From: Anaerolineaceae bacterium
GTDB lineage: Bacteria; Chloroflexota; Anaerolineae; Anaerolineales; Anaerolineaceae
Length of the DNA: 37,450 bases
Reading direction: 5' to 3'
Assembly (NCBI GenBank): GCA_017417055.1
Contig: JAFPZX010000036.1
Location: 1-37,450 of the forward strand
The position numbers and the translations under genes are program-made. Under the pieces are notes generated by a model, which saw only the letters and a program-made list of their open reading frames with translations, had not been told where the DNA came from and did no database searches. This document shows, one piece after another, positions 26,402-34,400 of this stretch; the stretch's first letter is position 1; each line of letters begins with the position of its first letter.

Positions 26402-27409
26402 TTAGTACTGGCGTTCGTCGATGACGTCGGCAGCTTTGATGGAGGTGGTGGAGCCGCCATCATTGTCAGCGAGGACAATGCCGCCATCCATATCGTAGAC
26501 GAATTCTTCGGGGTGGACGATTTCTTTGGAGAACTGTTCACCAGCTTCGATGCGTTCGATGAAGGATTCAACGGTCGGGCCATACAGCGGTGTGCATTCG
26601 ACTGTGCAGTTCATTTCGCCGGCGACGATCGCGTCGAAGGCAGCCTTCACGGAGTCGCAGCCAACGATGATGATGTCTTTACCGGGGACGAGGCCGGCGG
26701 CCTTGATGGCGTCGATGGCGCCGAGGGCCATGTCATCGTTCTGGGCGATGAGGACGTCGATCTTGTCGAGGGACTTCAGCCAGGATTCCATAACAGCCTG
26801 ACCTTCAGCGCGGGTGAAGTTACCGGACTGCTGGGCAGCGAGTTTCAGGAAAGGATACTGTTCCATGGCAGCGAGGTTACCTTCAGTGCGGCCGACCTGA
26901 GCGCCGGAACCGGTGGTACCTTCCATGATGACAACCTGGACGTCTTCGCCGTCACGGCCGAGGGACTTCAGATATTCACCAGCCCATGCAACCTGGCGAT
27001 AGCCTTCTTTGACGAAGTCACCACCGAAAGCGGCAACGTAGTCAATCTGATCAGCGCAGGAGGGCATGCGGTCCAACAGGATCAACGGAATTTCAGCTTC
27101 GTTGACTTCCTTCAGAACTTCGTCCCAACCGGTTTCAACAACGCCGGTGAAGAGGATGTAGTCAACACCCTGGGTGATGAAGTTGCGCAGAGCTTTGATC
27201 TGGTTTTCCTGCTTCTGCTGAGCATCGTCATAAACCAGGGTCCAGCCTTCATGGGCTTCGATGGTGCCATTGACACTGTCGGTGTTGGCAGTTCGCCAGT
27301 CAGATTCCTGACCGATCTGGGAGAAAGCAATGGTCAGATCCTTTGCTTCCACGGCAACGCAGCTGATTGCTAAAACAACAAGCATTGCAAATACGAATAA
27401 CTTTTTCAT
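26402..27409 (-). CDS. YtfQ-like sugar-binding protein (first importer)
   Basis: Peripla_BP_4 protein, 335 residues, strongly resembling YtfQ. Shared features include LTIAFSQIGQESDWRTANTDSVNG, DDAQQKQENQIKALRNFITQGVDYILFTGVVETGWDEVL and EIPLILLDRMP. Also shared are MEGTTGSGAQVGRTEGNLAAM and NDDMALGAIDAIKAAGLVPGKD. E. coli YtfQ binds galactofuranose; relatives bind arabinofuranose or other furanose sugars. The signal peptide is MKKLFVFAMLVVLAISCVAVEA; the C in LAISC is a borderline lipobox. AAGGAG precedes ATG 27409. It is the first and probably most expressed gene of the pentose region, and a paralogue of the lipoprotein at 29386-30483. Confidence 0.9.
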   Translation of the reverse strand: MKKLFVFAMLVVLAISCVAVEAKDLTIAFSQIGQESDWRTANTDSVNGTIEAHEGWTLVYDDAQQKQENQIKALRNFITQGVDYILFTGVVETGWDEVLKEVNEAEIPLILLDRMPSCADQIDYVAAFGGDFVKEGYRQVAWAGEYLKSLGRDGEDVQVVIMEGTTGSGAQVGRTEGNLAAMEQYPFLKLAAQQSGNFTRAEGQAVMESWLKSLDKIDVLIAQNDDMALGAIDAIKAAGLVPGKDIIIVGCDSVKAAFDAIVAGEMNCTVECTPLYGPTVESFIERIEAGEQFSKEIVHPEEFVYDMDGGIVLADNDGGSTTSIKAADVIDERQY

Positions 27410-27430
27410 CTTTATTACTCCTTTTTGATT

Positions 27431-27446
27431 CTCCCGTTCGCGGGAG
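27431..27446. promoter_or_regulatory. 5'-leader hairpin of the YtfQ-like gene
   Basis: CTCCCG and CGGGAG pair with a 4-base loop, located just upstream of the Shine-Dalgarno sequence on the minus strand. It is analogous in place to the small hairpin before araA and may stabilise the 5' end. No promoter is obvious in 27410-27787; that gap otherwise holds array E5 and AT-rich DNA. Confidence 0.5.
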
Positions 27447-27460
27447 TTTAACCACTACGT

Positions 27461-27603
27461 CAGGTTTCGGGTTTCTAGTGTCAGGTTTTAGGTTTCAGGT
27501 GTTTGAAAAAGGGAAGAAATGCCGACCTGTTTCCCTGTTGCCCATTGCCAAATGCCTAATGCCTAATGCCTAATGCCTATCTCCTATTTCCCGTTTCCTG
27601 AAA
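27461..27603. repeat. Heptamer element E5 in the divergent control region
   Basis: Left array 27461-27502: six units in strict 7-bp phase, mostly CAGGTTT. Right array 27534-27603: ten consecutive units all beginning CC, including CCTAATG three times in a row. The arms are G-rich and C-rich respectively but use different words. The element lies between the divergent YtfQ-like gene and histidine kinase gene, where their promoters should be. Confidence 0.8.
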
Positions 27604-27759
27604 TTATTGTAAATGCCTGTCTGAAAAATAACATTCAGTTTCTTTTGATGTTTGCTTGAAAAATTTTTGTTTTTTTAAAATAAATTAATTGAAAAATGAT
27701 AAAAAATTTTGAAAAAGATGTGTTTTTTTTAGATTTTCGAGGAGCGCAGCAGAATCTGT

Positions 27760-27765
27760 TATAAT
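27760..27765 (+). promoter_or_regulatory. Putative -10 box for the histidine kinase
   Basis: A perfect TATAAT lies 22 bp before ATG 27788. The -35 region (around 27735-27742) is poor, so an activator may be needed. There is only a weak GAAG as ribosome binding site. Confidence 0.4.
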
Positions 27766-27787
27766 CTTCAAAACAGAAGTTATAATT

Positions 27788-29260
27788 ATGGAAAAACAAT
27801 CTGACTCCCAACTTGGAAAACAGAGCATTACCCAGCAGATCAATGGCCTGCTGCTGCCAATTTTTGTTGTGATGGGCGTGATGGTGGCGGTATTCAGCGT
27901 GATGCTGCTTTCCATCAACTACCGCTACGAAGACGCGATGCAGAGCGCTGTGCTCGCCGCAGATTTTAATAAAGAATTCAAAGATACACTGGACCTGGCT
28001 ATGTACAACCACGTCATCCAGCCGCGTACGAAAAATTCGATCGCGCAGCTGCCGATGGAGGAGCTGGATAAGGCGGAAGCTGTTTTGACCAGGCTCGAAA
28101 CAGTGACAACGCTGCCGGACAACAAGTGGCGCATCCAATCCATGCTTTACATGTGCCGGAACCTGCGGATGTATATGACTGAAATCGCGCTGACAGAGTC
28201 TTATGATCTGCGCATGGAGATGTTGGACAAAAACATCCGCGGCGAAACCGGCCTGACGACACTGATAGAAAGGTATATGCACGATTTTGTGGGCGATGAG
28301 GTGGAGGAACTGGCGCGGCTGCGGGTTTCCCTGAACCGGCAAAGCGCTGTCTTGATCGGTGCCACAGTGATCAGCATGATCATCTTGTTTGTAATCATTG
28401 TCACCTATTCCATGGTCGTGAACCGGCGGATCACCAACCCGATCATCGCGCTGACGGAAAAGGCCAAGCAATTCGGGAAAAGAGATTTTTCCCAGGCAAA
28501 GCCGATCCATACCAATATAACCGAGCTGGAGATTCTGGATGACAGTTTCAACGAGATGACCGGCCACATTACCTCGCTGATGAAAAAGCAGATCGAAAAT
28601 GAACGCTCTCTTCATCAAGCCGAACTGGAGCTTCTCCAGGCGCAGATCAATCCTCATTTCCTTTATAATACGCTGGACTCCATCGTGATTTTGGCGGAAT
28701 CCGATCGCTCGGAAGACGCTGTTGATATGATTACCAGTCTGAGCACTTTTTTCCGTAATTCTCTCAGTGAAGGGGCAGACATTCACACGATCCGTGCTGA
28801 ATTTGCTCAGGCAGAAAGTTACCTGAAAATTCAGCAGATCCGATACAGTGATATATTGGCTTATTCTATAAACGTATCGGATGAAATTCAAAACCGGCTG
28901 ATCCCCAAGCTCATCCTGCAGCCCTTGATAGAAAACGCGCTCTATCACGGCATCAAAAACCGGCGGGGAAAGGGACTGATCACCATTACCGGCACGAGGG
29001 AAGGAGAAAAAATATTCCTGCGTGTACATGACAACGGTGCCGGGATGGATCAGGAACGGCTGGATATGCTGCAAAACGGCATCTATCAGGAAAAACGGGG
29101 CAGCTTCGGGCTCTGGAATGTTCACCAGCGCATCCGCCTGTATTGCGGAGAATCCTACGGTCTTTCCTTTGAGAGCACTCCCGGCGAGGGGACGACCGTC
29201 ACCGTCACCCTCCCCGCGGAAGGAGTGATTGGAAAGGAAGAAGTAAGAAGTAAGAAGTAA
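27788..29260 (+). CDS. YesM/LytS-type sensor histidine kinase
   Basis: Membrane sensor kinase, 490 residues. Membrane segments at about 21-43 and 178-203 flank an extracellular helical sensor region. A HAMP domain follows (NRRITNPIIALTEKAKQFGKRDFS). The His_kinase domain has the phosphoacceptor H290 in LQAQINPHFLYNTLDS. The HATPase domain has LIENALYHGIKNRRGKG, DNGAGMDQ and GSFGLWNVHQRI. Such kinases usually act with an AraC-type (YesN) response regulator, but none is in the window; the next gene is a sugar-binding lipoprotein. The divergent pentose operon is the obvious target. The last seven residues (EEVRSKK) and the stop codon are encoded by a heptamer array. Confidence 0.9.
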   Translation: MEKQSDSQLGKQSITQQINGLLLPIFVVMGVMVAVFSVMLLSINYRYEDAMQSAVLAADFNKEFKDTLDLAMYNHVIQPRTKNSIAQLPMEELDKAEAVLTRLETVTTLPDNKWRIQSMLYMCRNLRMYMTEIALTESYDLRMEMLDKNIRGETGLTTLIERYMHDFVGDEVEELARLRVSLNRQSAVLIGATVISMIILFVIIVTYSMVVNRRITNPIIALTEKAKQFGKRDFSQAKPIHTNITELEILDDSFNEMTGHITSLMKKQIENERSLHQAELELLQAQINPHFLYNTLDSIVILAESDRSEDAVDMITSLSTFFRNSLSEGADIHTIRAEFAQAESYLKIQQIRYSDILAYSINVSDEIQNRLIPKLILQPLIENALYHGIKNRRGKGLITITGTREGEKIFLRVHDNGAGMDQERLDMLQNGIYQEKRGSFGLWNVHQRIRLYCGESYGLSFESTPGEGTTVTVTLPAEGVIGKEEVRSKK

Positions 29261-29561
29261 GAAATATTTGGTGCTGGGGACTTGGGTCTGGAGAAGTAAA
29301 AAGTATGACGTATGATATTAGATGGATGACGTATTATGGTAGATGGATACAGGCAGCGATTATTATTGGAAAGAAGGCTAAAAATATGAGACAAAATTAT
29401 AAATTTCATTTTACTGATGGAAAGGTCACCGGAAGAATATTCCATCTTACGTCTTACTTCAAGCGTCTTACGTCATCCATCATACGTCTAACGTCTAAAA
29501 ACTTACGTCTAACGTCTAACATCACCCTTCTTACTTCTTACTCCTTACTCCTTACTTTCCT
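29234..29561. repeat. Heptamer inverted-repeat element E6 (largest copy)
   Basis: Left arrays: AAGTAAG units at 29234-29261, which include the histidine kinase stop, and eight phased units at 29292-29347 with words TGACGTA and AGATGGA. Right array: 17 consecutive units from 29443 to 29561 in one phase, running from CGTCTTA through CGTCTAA to CTTCTTA and CTCCTTA. Nested pairings are 29242-29257 with 29527-29542 (16 bp perfect), 29307-29316 with 29479-29488 and 29321-29333 with 29469-29481. The right array is translated in the next gene. Confidence 0.85.
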
Positions 29562-30483
29562 CCTCTCTTCCTGTGCCTCACCGCAAAAGGCTGTACCGGG
29601 AGAAAAGGAACTGATCGTTGTCGGTTTTTCCCAGGTCGGGTCGGAAAGTGACTGGCGGAACGCGAATACAGTCAGCATGGAAGAGGCATTTTCAACGGAG
29701 AACGGCTACCGCCTGATTCTGGATGATGCCCAGCAGAAGCAGGAACGTCAGATCACAGCCATCCGGAACTTTATCAATCAAGGTGTGGATTACATTGTTC
29801 TGGCGCCGATCACCATGGAAGGCTGGGACACAGTGCTGACAGAAGCCAAAACCGCCGGGATCCCCGTGATCATCGTGGACCGCATGATCGACACCGACGA
29901 CCCGGATCTGTTTACCTGTTGGGTCGGCAGCGATACCCACCGGGAAGGAAGCACGGCGGCGGAGTGGATGGAAAAGAATCTGACAGGACCGCTCAATATT
30001 GTCCATCTCCAGGGCAACATCGGTTCATCACCGCAAGTCGGGCGGACGGAAGGTCTGGATGAAGGGCTGGAGAGAAATGCGGATTGGAATCTTGTTTTCC
30101 GGGCTTCCGGTGATTTTGTCCAGGCGAAAGGTCAGGAGCTGATGGAGGAGGTACTGCGGAAGGGGATCGATTTCAACGTGATCTACGCGGAAAACGACAA
30201 CATGGCTTATGGCGCGATCGATGCTCTGAAGGCGCATGATATCGTCCCGGGCAAGGATGTGACGATCATCAGCTTTGATGCCGCGCACGATGCGCTGAAG
30301 CTGGTACTTGCGGGGGAACTGAACCTGGATGTGGAATGTAACCCGCTGCATGGTCCCCGCGTCCGTGCACTCATTGAGCAGCTGCACAGCGGCAAAACGC
30401 CCGAGAAATTTACCTATGTCGATGAAGTCTACTTTGATGCCTCCAACCTGACCGAACACATCATTTCTTCACGGGGATATTAA
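29386..30483 (+). CDS. YtfQ-like sugar-binding lipoprotein, putative sensor partner of the kinase
   Basis: Peripla_BP_4 protein, paralogous to the binding protein at 26402-27409 (shares VGFSQVGSESDWRNANTVS, DDAQQKQERQITAIRNFINQGVDYIVLAPITMEGWDTVL and QVGRTEGLDEG). The start chosen is ATG 29386, 8 bp after AAGAAGG; ATG 29305 lies in repeat DNA. The lipobox is LLSSC with Cys 63, so the pre-cleavage part is three times the normal length. It reads as five copies of a seven-residue LTSxxxR-like unit because 21 bp equals three heptamers. Position after the kinase suggests an XylFII-LytS-like arrangement in which the binding protein presents sugar to the kinase. It has no transport genes on its own strand. 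Confidence 0.85.
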   Translation: MRQNYKFHFTDGKVTGRIFHLTSYFKRLTSSIIRLTSKNLRLTSNITLLTSYSLLLTFLLSSCASPQKAVPGEKELIVVGFSQVGSESDWRNANTVSMEEAFSTENGYRLILDDAQQKQERQITAIRNFINQGVDYIVLAPITMEGWDTVLTEAKTAGIPVIIVDRMIDTDDPDLFTCWVGSDTHREGSTAAEWMEKNLTGPLNIVHLQGNIGSSPQVGRTEGLDEGLERNADWNLVFRASGDFVQAKGQELMEEVLRKGIDFNVIYAENDNMAYGAIDALKAHDIVPGKDVTIISFDAAHDALKLVLAGELNLDVECNPLHGPRVRALIEQLHSGKTPEKFTYVDEVYFDASNLTEHIISSRGY

Positions 30484-30500
30484 TAAATCGTTACGATTCT

Positions 30501-30575
30501 CGGCAAATCCCCGGGACAGGCCTCCGGGCCTGTTCCACTGTGAAGCACCAGCAGACATTTTTATAGCAATACCGA
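30501..30575 (+). repeat. Dispersed hairpin element copy B
   Basis: GGGACAGGCC (30513-30522) pairs with GGCCTGTTCC (30527-30536, one G-T pair). It aligns without gaps to the copy at 5401-5475, including ACTGTGAAG and TTTTATAG. It follows the lipoprotein stop by 29 bp. Confidence 0.7.
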
Positions 30576-30630
30576 CAGCTTCATGAATTGTTATAATAAT
30601 TTATAATCAAATCAACACAGAACGCTTTTT

Positions 30631-30658
30631 TTGTGGTCATTCGATTCTATGATATAAT
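30631..30658 (+). promoter_or_regulatory. Promoter of the toxin-antitoxin pair
   Basis: TTGTGG (30631-30636), a 16-bp spacer, then TATAAT (30653-30658) with an extended -10 TGA. AAAGGAG follows near 30689, before ATG 30701. Confidence 0.6.
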
Positions 30659-30700
30659 TTGATATATAGCTAACATAGCCAGGAATGAAAGGAGTATGGA

Positions 30701-30943
30701 ATGACACAGGTAAATGTACTTGAAGCGAAAAACAATCTTTCACGTTTGATCCGTCTGTTGGAATCAGGTGATGAAGACAATATTATTATTGCCAGAGATG
30801 GGGTTCCTATTGTTCAAATGACACTGCTGCCCAGGACTGAAAAAAAATCAATCTTTGGCGTTGCCAAGGGTGAATTCAAATGCCCGGACGACATTCATTA
30901 TCTGGATGATGAAATAGCAGCTATGTTTGAGGATTCCCTATGA
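30701..30943 (+). CDS. Phd/YefM-family antitoxin
   Basis: 80-residue antitoxin. The N-terminal part (MTQVNVLEAKNNLSRLIRLLESGDEDNIIIARDGVPIVQMTLL) is the Phd/YefM DNA-binding and dimerisation fold. The acidic C terminus (DDEIAAMFEDSL) would wrap the toxin. Its stop overlaps the toxin start (ATGA), the usual layout. The pair probably represses its own promoter at 30631-30658. Confidence 0.9.
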   Translation: MTQVNVLEAKNNLSRLIRLLESGDEDNIIIARDGVPIVQMTLLPRTEKKSIFGVAKGEFKCPDDIHYLDDEIAAMFEDSL

Positions 30944-31341
30944 AGATTCTGCTTGATACACATATACTGATGTGGCTTTTCTCCGGCGATGACAGGCTTT
31001 CTCAAAAAGCGCTGTCCCTGATTAATAACAGTGATGAATTATTGTGCAGTGCTGCTTCAATTTGGGAAATATCGATTAAACATTCGCACGATCCGCATGG
31101 ATTTGATTTATCTGCGGAAAAAATGATCCGGTTGTGTGAAGAAAATGGCGTTCATCAATTACCGGTATTTTTCAGACATATTCCGGCATTAAGTTCACTC
31201 ATTCGTCAGGAAAATGCCCCGATTCATAATGATCCGTTTGACAAAATAATGATAGCACAGGCCAAGGCTGACAATTTATTCTTCATGACTCACGACAGTC
31301 TCATAAAATATTATGAGGAACCCTGTATTCTTTTTGTCTGA
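30940..31341 (+). CDS. PIN-domain toxin (VapC-like, Sll0205 type)
   Basis: 133-residue PIN ribonuclease toxin. Acidic metal ligands are D6 (LLDTHIL), E43 (SIWEISIK), D98/D101 (NDPFDKIMIAQA) and D119 (THDSLI), so the active site is complete. It would cleave tRNA or other RNA when the antitoxin is degraded. This subclass pairs with Phd-type antitoxins, as here. Confidence 0.9.
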   Translation: MKILLDTHILMWLFSGDDRLSQKALSLINNSDELLCSAASIWEISIKHSHDPHGFDLSAEKMIRLCEENGVHQLPVFFRHIPALSSLIRQENAPIHNDPFDKIMIAQAKADNLFFMTHDSLIKYYEEPCILFV

Positions 31342-31401
31342 AGGGAATATAATTAGCAGTAACTGAAGGAAAACGTATGAGCTGACCCTTTTATCAGATA
31401 T

Positions 31402-31431
31402 TTGATGAATCCCAAAAACATGCAGTATAAT
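31402..31431 (+). promoter_or_regulatory. Promoter of the kinase-FHA-radical SAM operon
   Basis: TTGATG (31402-31407), an 18-bp spacer, then TATAAT (31426-31431). The leader would be about 38 bases with GGAG at 31466. Confidence 0.55.
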
Positions 31432-31475
31432 TTGAATAACGACGAACAAAATCAGGCGAAAAAACGGAGCTTCGG

Positions 31476-34400
31476 ATGGACCACGAGGAAAACGCCAGAC
31501 TGAATTACTGTTTCAATTGCATGCGGCGGCTGGGAGAGGATGAAACGCTCTGCCCGGACTGCGGCTATGACAACAGCCGACGGCAAAACCCGGAAAACAC
31601 ACTGCCGGAAGGGACGATCCTTGCCGGAAAATATTTTGTCGGGAAAATGCTCGGACACGGCGGTTTTGGCATTACCTATCTGGGGCGTGATCTGGCTCTG
31701 GACGTTCCGGTAGCGATCAAAGAGTATTTTCCCGTGGGCGTGGGAATAAGATCCCCTCATTCCATCCGTGTAACCTCAATTTCAACGGCGGTGGATCCGG
31801 AAGGCTTCCGGAAAGGCTGCGATGAGTTTCAATCGGAGGCGCAGACCCTGGCTCGTTTCAACAGTCCGAACATCGTCCATGTGCGCGACTACTTTCGTGA
31901 AAACGGCACCGCGTACATCATCATGGATTATGTTCGCGGAAACAGTTTGACGAAGGAAGTGGAAGTAAACGGCGGAAAAATTCCATGGGAGCGTGTGATC
32001 AGCCTTTTCAAGCCACTGATCCTCGAACTGGATAAGCTGCACAAACAACACGTGATCCATCGGGACATTAAGCCGGACAACCTGCGTATCGCGGTGGATG
32101 AATCGGGTGCGGAACGGTTGGTGCTGCTGGACTTCGGTGCGGCGCGCAGCTTTCTTTCAGCACAGGTGACCAAGACCTATACAGCCATGGTGACACCGGG
32201 CTATGCTCCGTTGGAGCAGTACAGTCCGAAAAGCCGCCAGGGACCTTATACGGATGTTTATGCACTGTGCGCCACCATGTATGCCGCGATTTCCGGTGTT
32301 GTGCCGGCTGTTGCCACGGACCGCGTAGTGGGTGAGGCTGATCTGGATAACTTCAGATCGTTTGATCTGGCGGTGCCGGAAACGGTTGAAGCTGCTATCA
32401 CACATGGGCTGGCGGTGAAAAGCGCGGATCGTCCGCAGAGCATGGCGGAATTATACAAAGAACTGACCGGTGAAGGCACGCCCGGTGCTGTGGAAAAGCC
32501 GGCGGATCCTGTTCCGACGGTACAGCGGGACTGGAATAAAGTGAAGCGGGTCGATGACCTGCCGGAGCGGCCGGAACCGAAAAAATCTGGAAAGATATGG
32601 CTGCTTGTTCCGCTGCTGCTGATTCTGGCTGCAGGCGGTTTTTCCATTTTCCGAAACCTGCAGCAGAATCAAAAAAACACCGCTTCGACGCAGACCGCTG
32701 TTTTCCTTACGGATCAACAGAATACCCGGGAAATTGAGACTAAAACTGCTGTTGATGCGGAAAATACAACCGCTGCTCAGCAGAAGCTGACTGAAGCAGC
32801 GCAGAAGGTCCTTTTCGCGGAACAAACGCAAACGCAGGGAGCCTTAGATGAGGAACGAACCGCTACGACCTGGATGGAAACCGTCGAGTCGCAGCTGCAA
32901 ATGACGCAGACGCAGTCAGCACGTGACCTGAACAGTACCCGAACGGTACAAGCCGGTGAAATGCAGCAGACGGTCCAGGTTGAAACGCAGTCATCACTTC
33001 AGACACAGGAAGCACTTCAGGCTAAGCAGACCGCCACAGCCTGGTTCGCCGCGGAGGAGGCGAAACTCAACCAGACACAGACGCAATCCGCCTTTGATGT
33101 ACAGAACACGCAAACGACGGCTGCTGAGCAGACAGCACAGGCAAAGGGTACCGCTGCGGCACTGGAGCGGACCCGGGAGGCAGAGCTGCACCTGACGGAA
33201 ACGCAAGCGGCCATGGATGCGCAGCGCACACAGGAAGCACAGGCACAGCAGACTGCGCAGGCGGAGCGTACCGCCGCGGCCTGGAAGGGTACGCAGGACG
33301 CGATGTTCGGTCTGCAGACAGAAATTGCCGGAACGCAGGATGCCTTCCATGCCACGGAGACCATGTCGGTCATGAACCTGACACAGGATGCCATGAATTT
33401 GCTGCGCACGGAAATGGCGCAAACACAGGTGGCCTTCAGCGCCATGCAAACGCAAGCTGCCCGGCCAACAGCCACGTCCACCAAAACGCCGCAGCCGACA
33501 ACGACCAACACCTTACGTCCCTCAGCAACTACAGCACCGTCACTGACTCCTACCGCGAGCGGACCTTTTCTGTACACCGTTCAGGAAGGTGACAACTGCT
33601 GGTCAATTATTGTTGAATTCGGCGTTCCGCTGGATGTGTTCCTGATAATCAACAATCTGCCATTATCCTGCCCGATTGAAATTGGTCAGGAACTGTTGAT
33701 CCCGGCTCCGGATCAGGAGATGCCGACAGCCACACCGATTCCATTGGATCAGTACACTATCGGTCAGCAGATTGAATATACGGTAGAGATAAATGACACT
33801 TATCCGGAAATCGCATCCAAATTCAACACGACGCTGGATTCTATTCAGCGACTGAATGACATTGAAGATATTACTTCCTTCCCGACTTTTGGGCAGACAC
33901 TGATCATCGCGGTCAATCTGGTCACGCCCACGCCTTCCCCGGTACCGACTTATACGGAAATCCCTATGGATGTCCGGGTAGGAGATATCATCACCTTTGG
34001 AAAATACGAACAGGACAACGATCTCTCAAATGGTCCCGAACCCATCGAATGGCAGGTGCTGGATGTAGAAAACGGTCGTGCTTTGTTGATCAGTAAATAT
34101 GGGTTGGATAATAAGCCGTATAATGAAAAATCTGAAAGTGTGACCTGGGAGACGAGTACGCTGAGAAAATGGCTGAACGGGGAATTTTATGTTGATACGT
34201 TCAACGACAACGAAAAAGAAGCTGTCCTGCAGGTGTTGAGTGATAACCCGGACAATTCGGATTATAAAACAAAAAGTGGAAGCAATACTTGGGATAGAAT
34301 ATTTTTACTGAATATTGATGATGTAAACAAATATTTTCCGTCAGCAGAATCCCGAAAATGTCTGTCAACTGCTTATGCAAAAGAGAACGGGGCTTCCGTA

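Noticed and set aside
27534-27603. Possible CRISPR array
   Set aside because: Units are 7 bp without spacers, and no cas gene is present. The array is a short tandem repeat.
27635-29125. 496-codon minus-strand frame opposite the histidine kinase
   Set aside because: The plus strand encodes a complete HAMP, phosphoacceptor and HATPase series. The reverse frame yields His/Gln-rich sequence without family features.
29305-29385. ATG 29305 as the start of the sugar-binding lipoprotein
   Set aside because: It lies within the left heptamer array, has no ribosome binding site and would lengthen an already too long signal region. ATG 29386 has AAGAAGG at good spacing.
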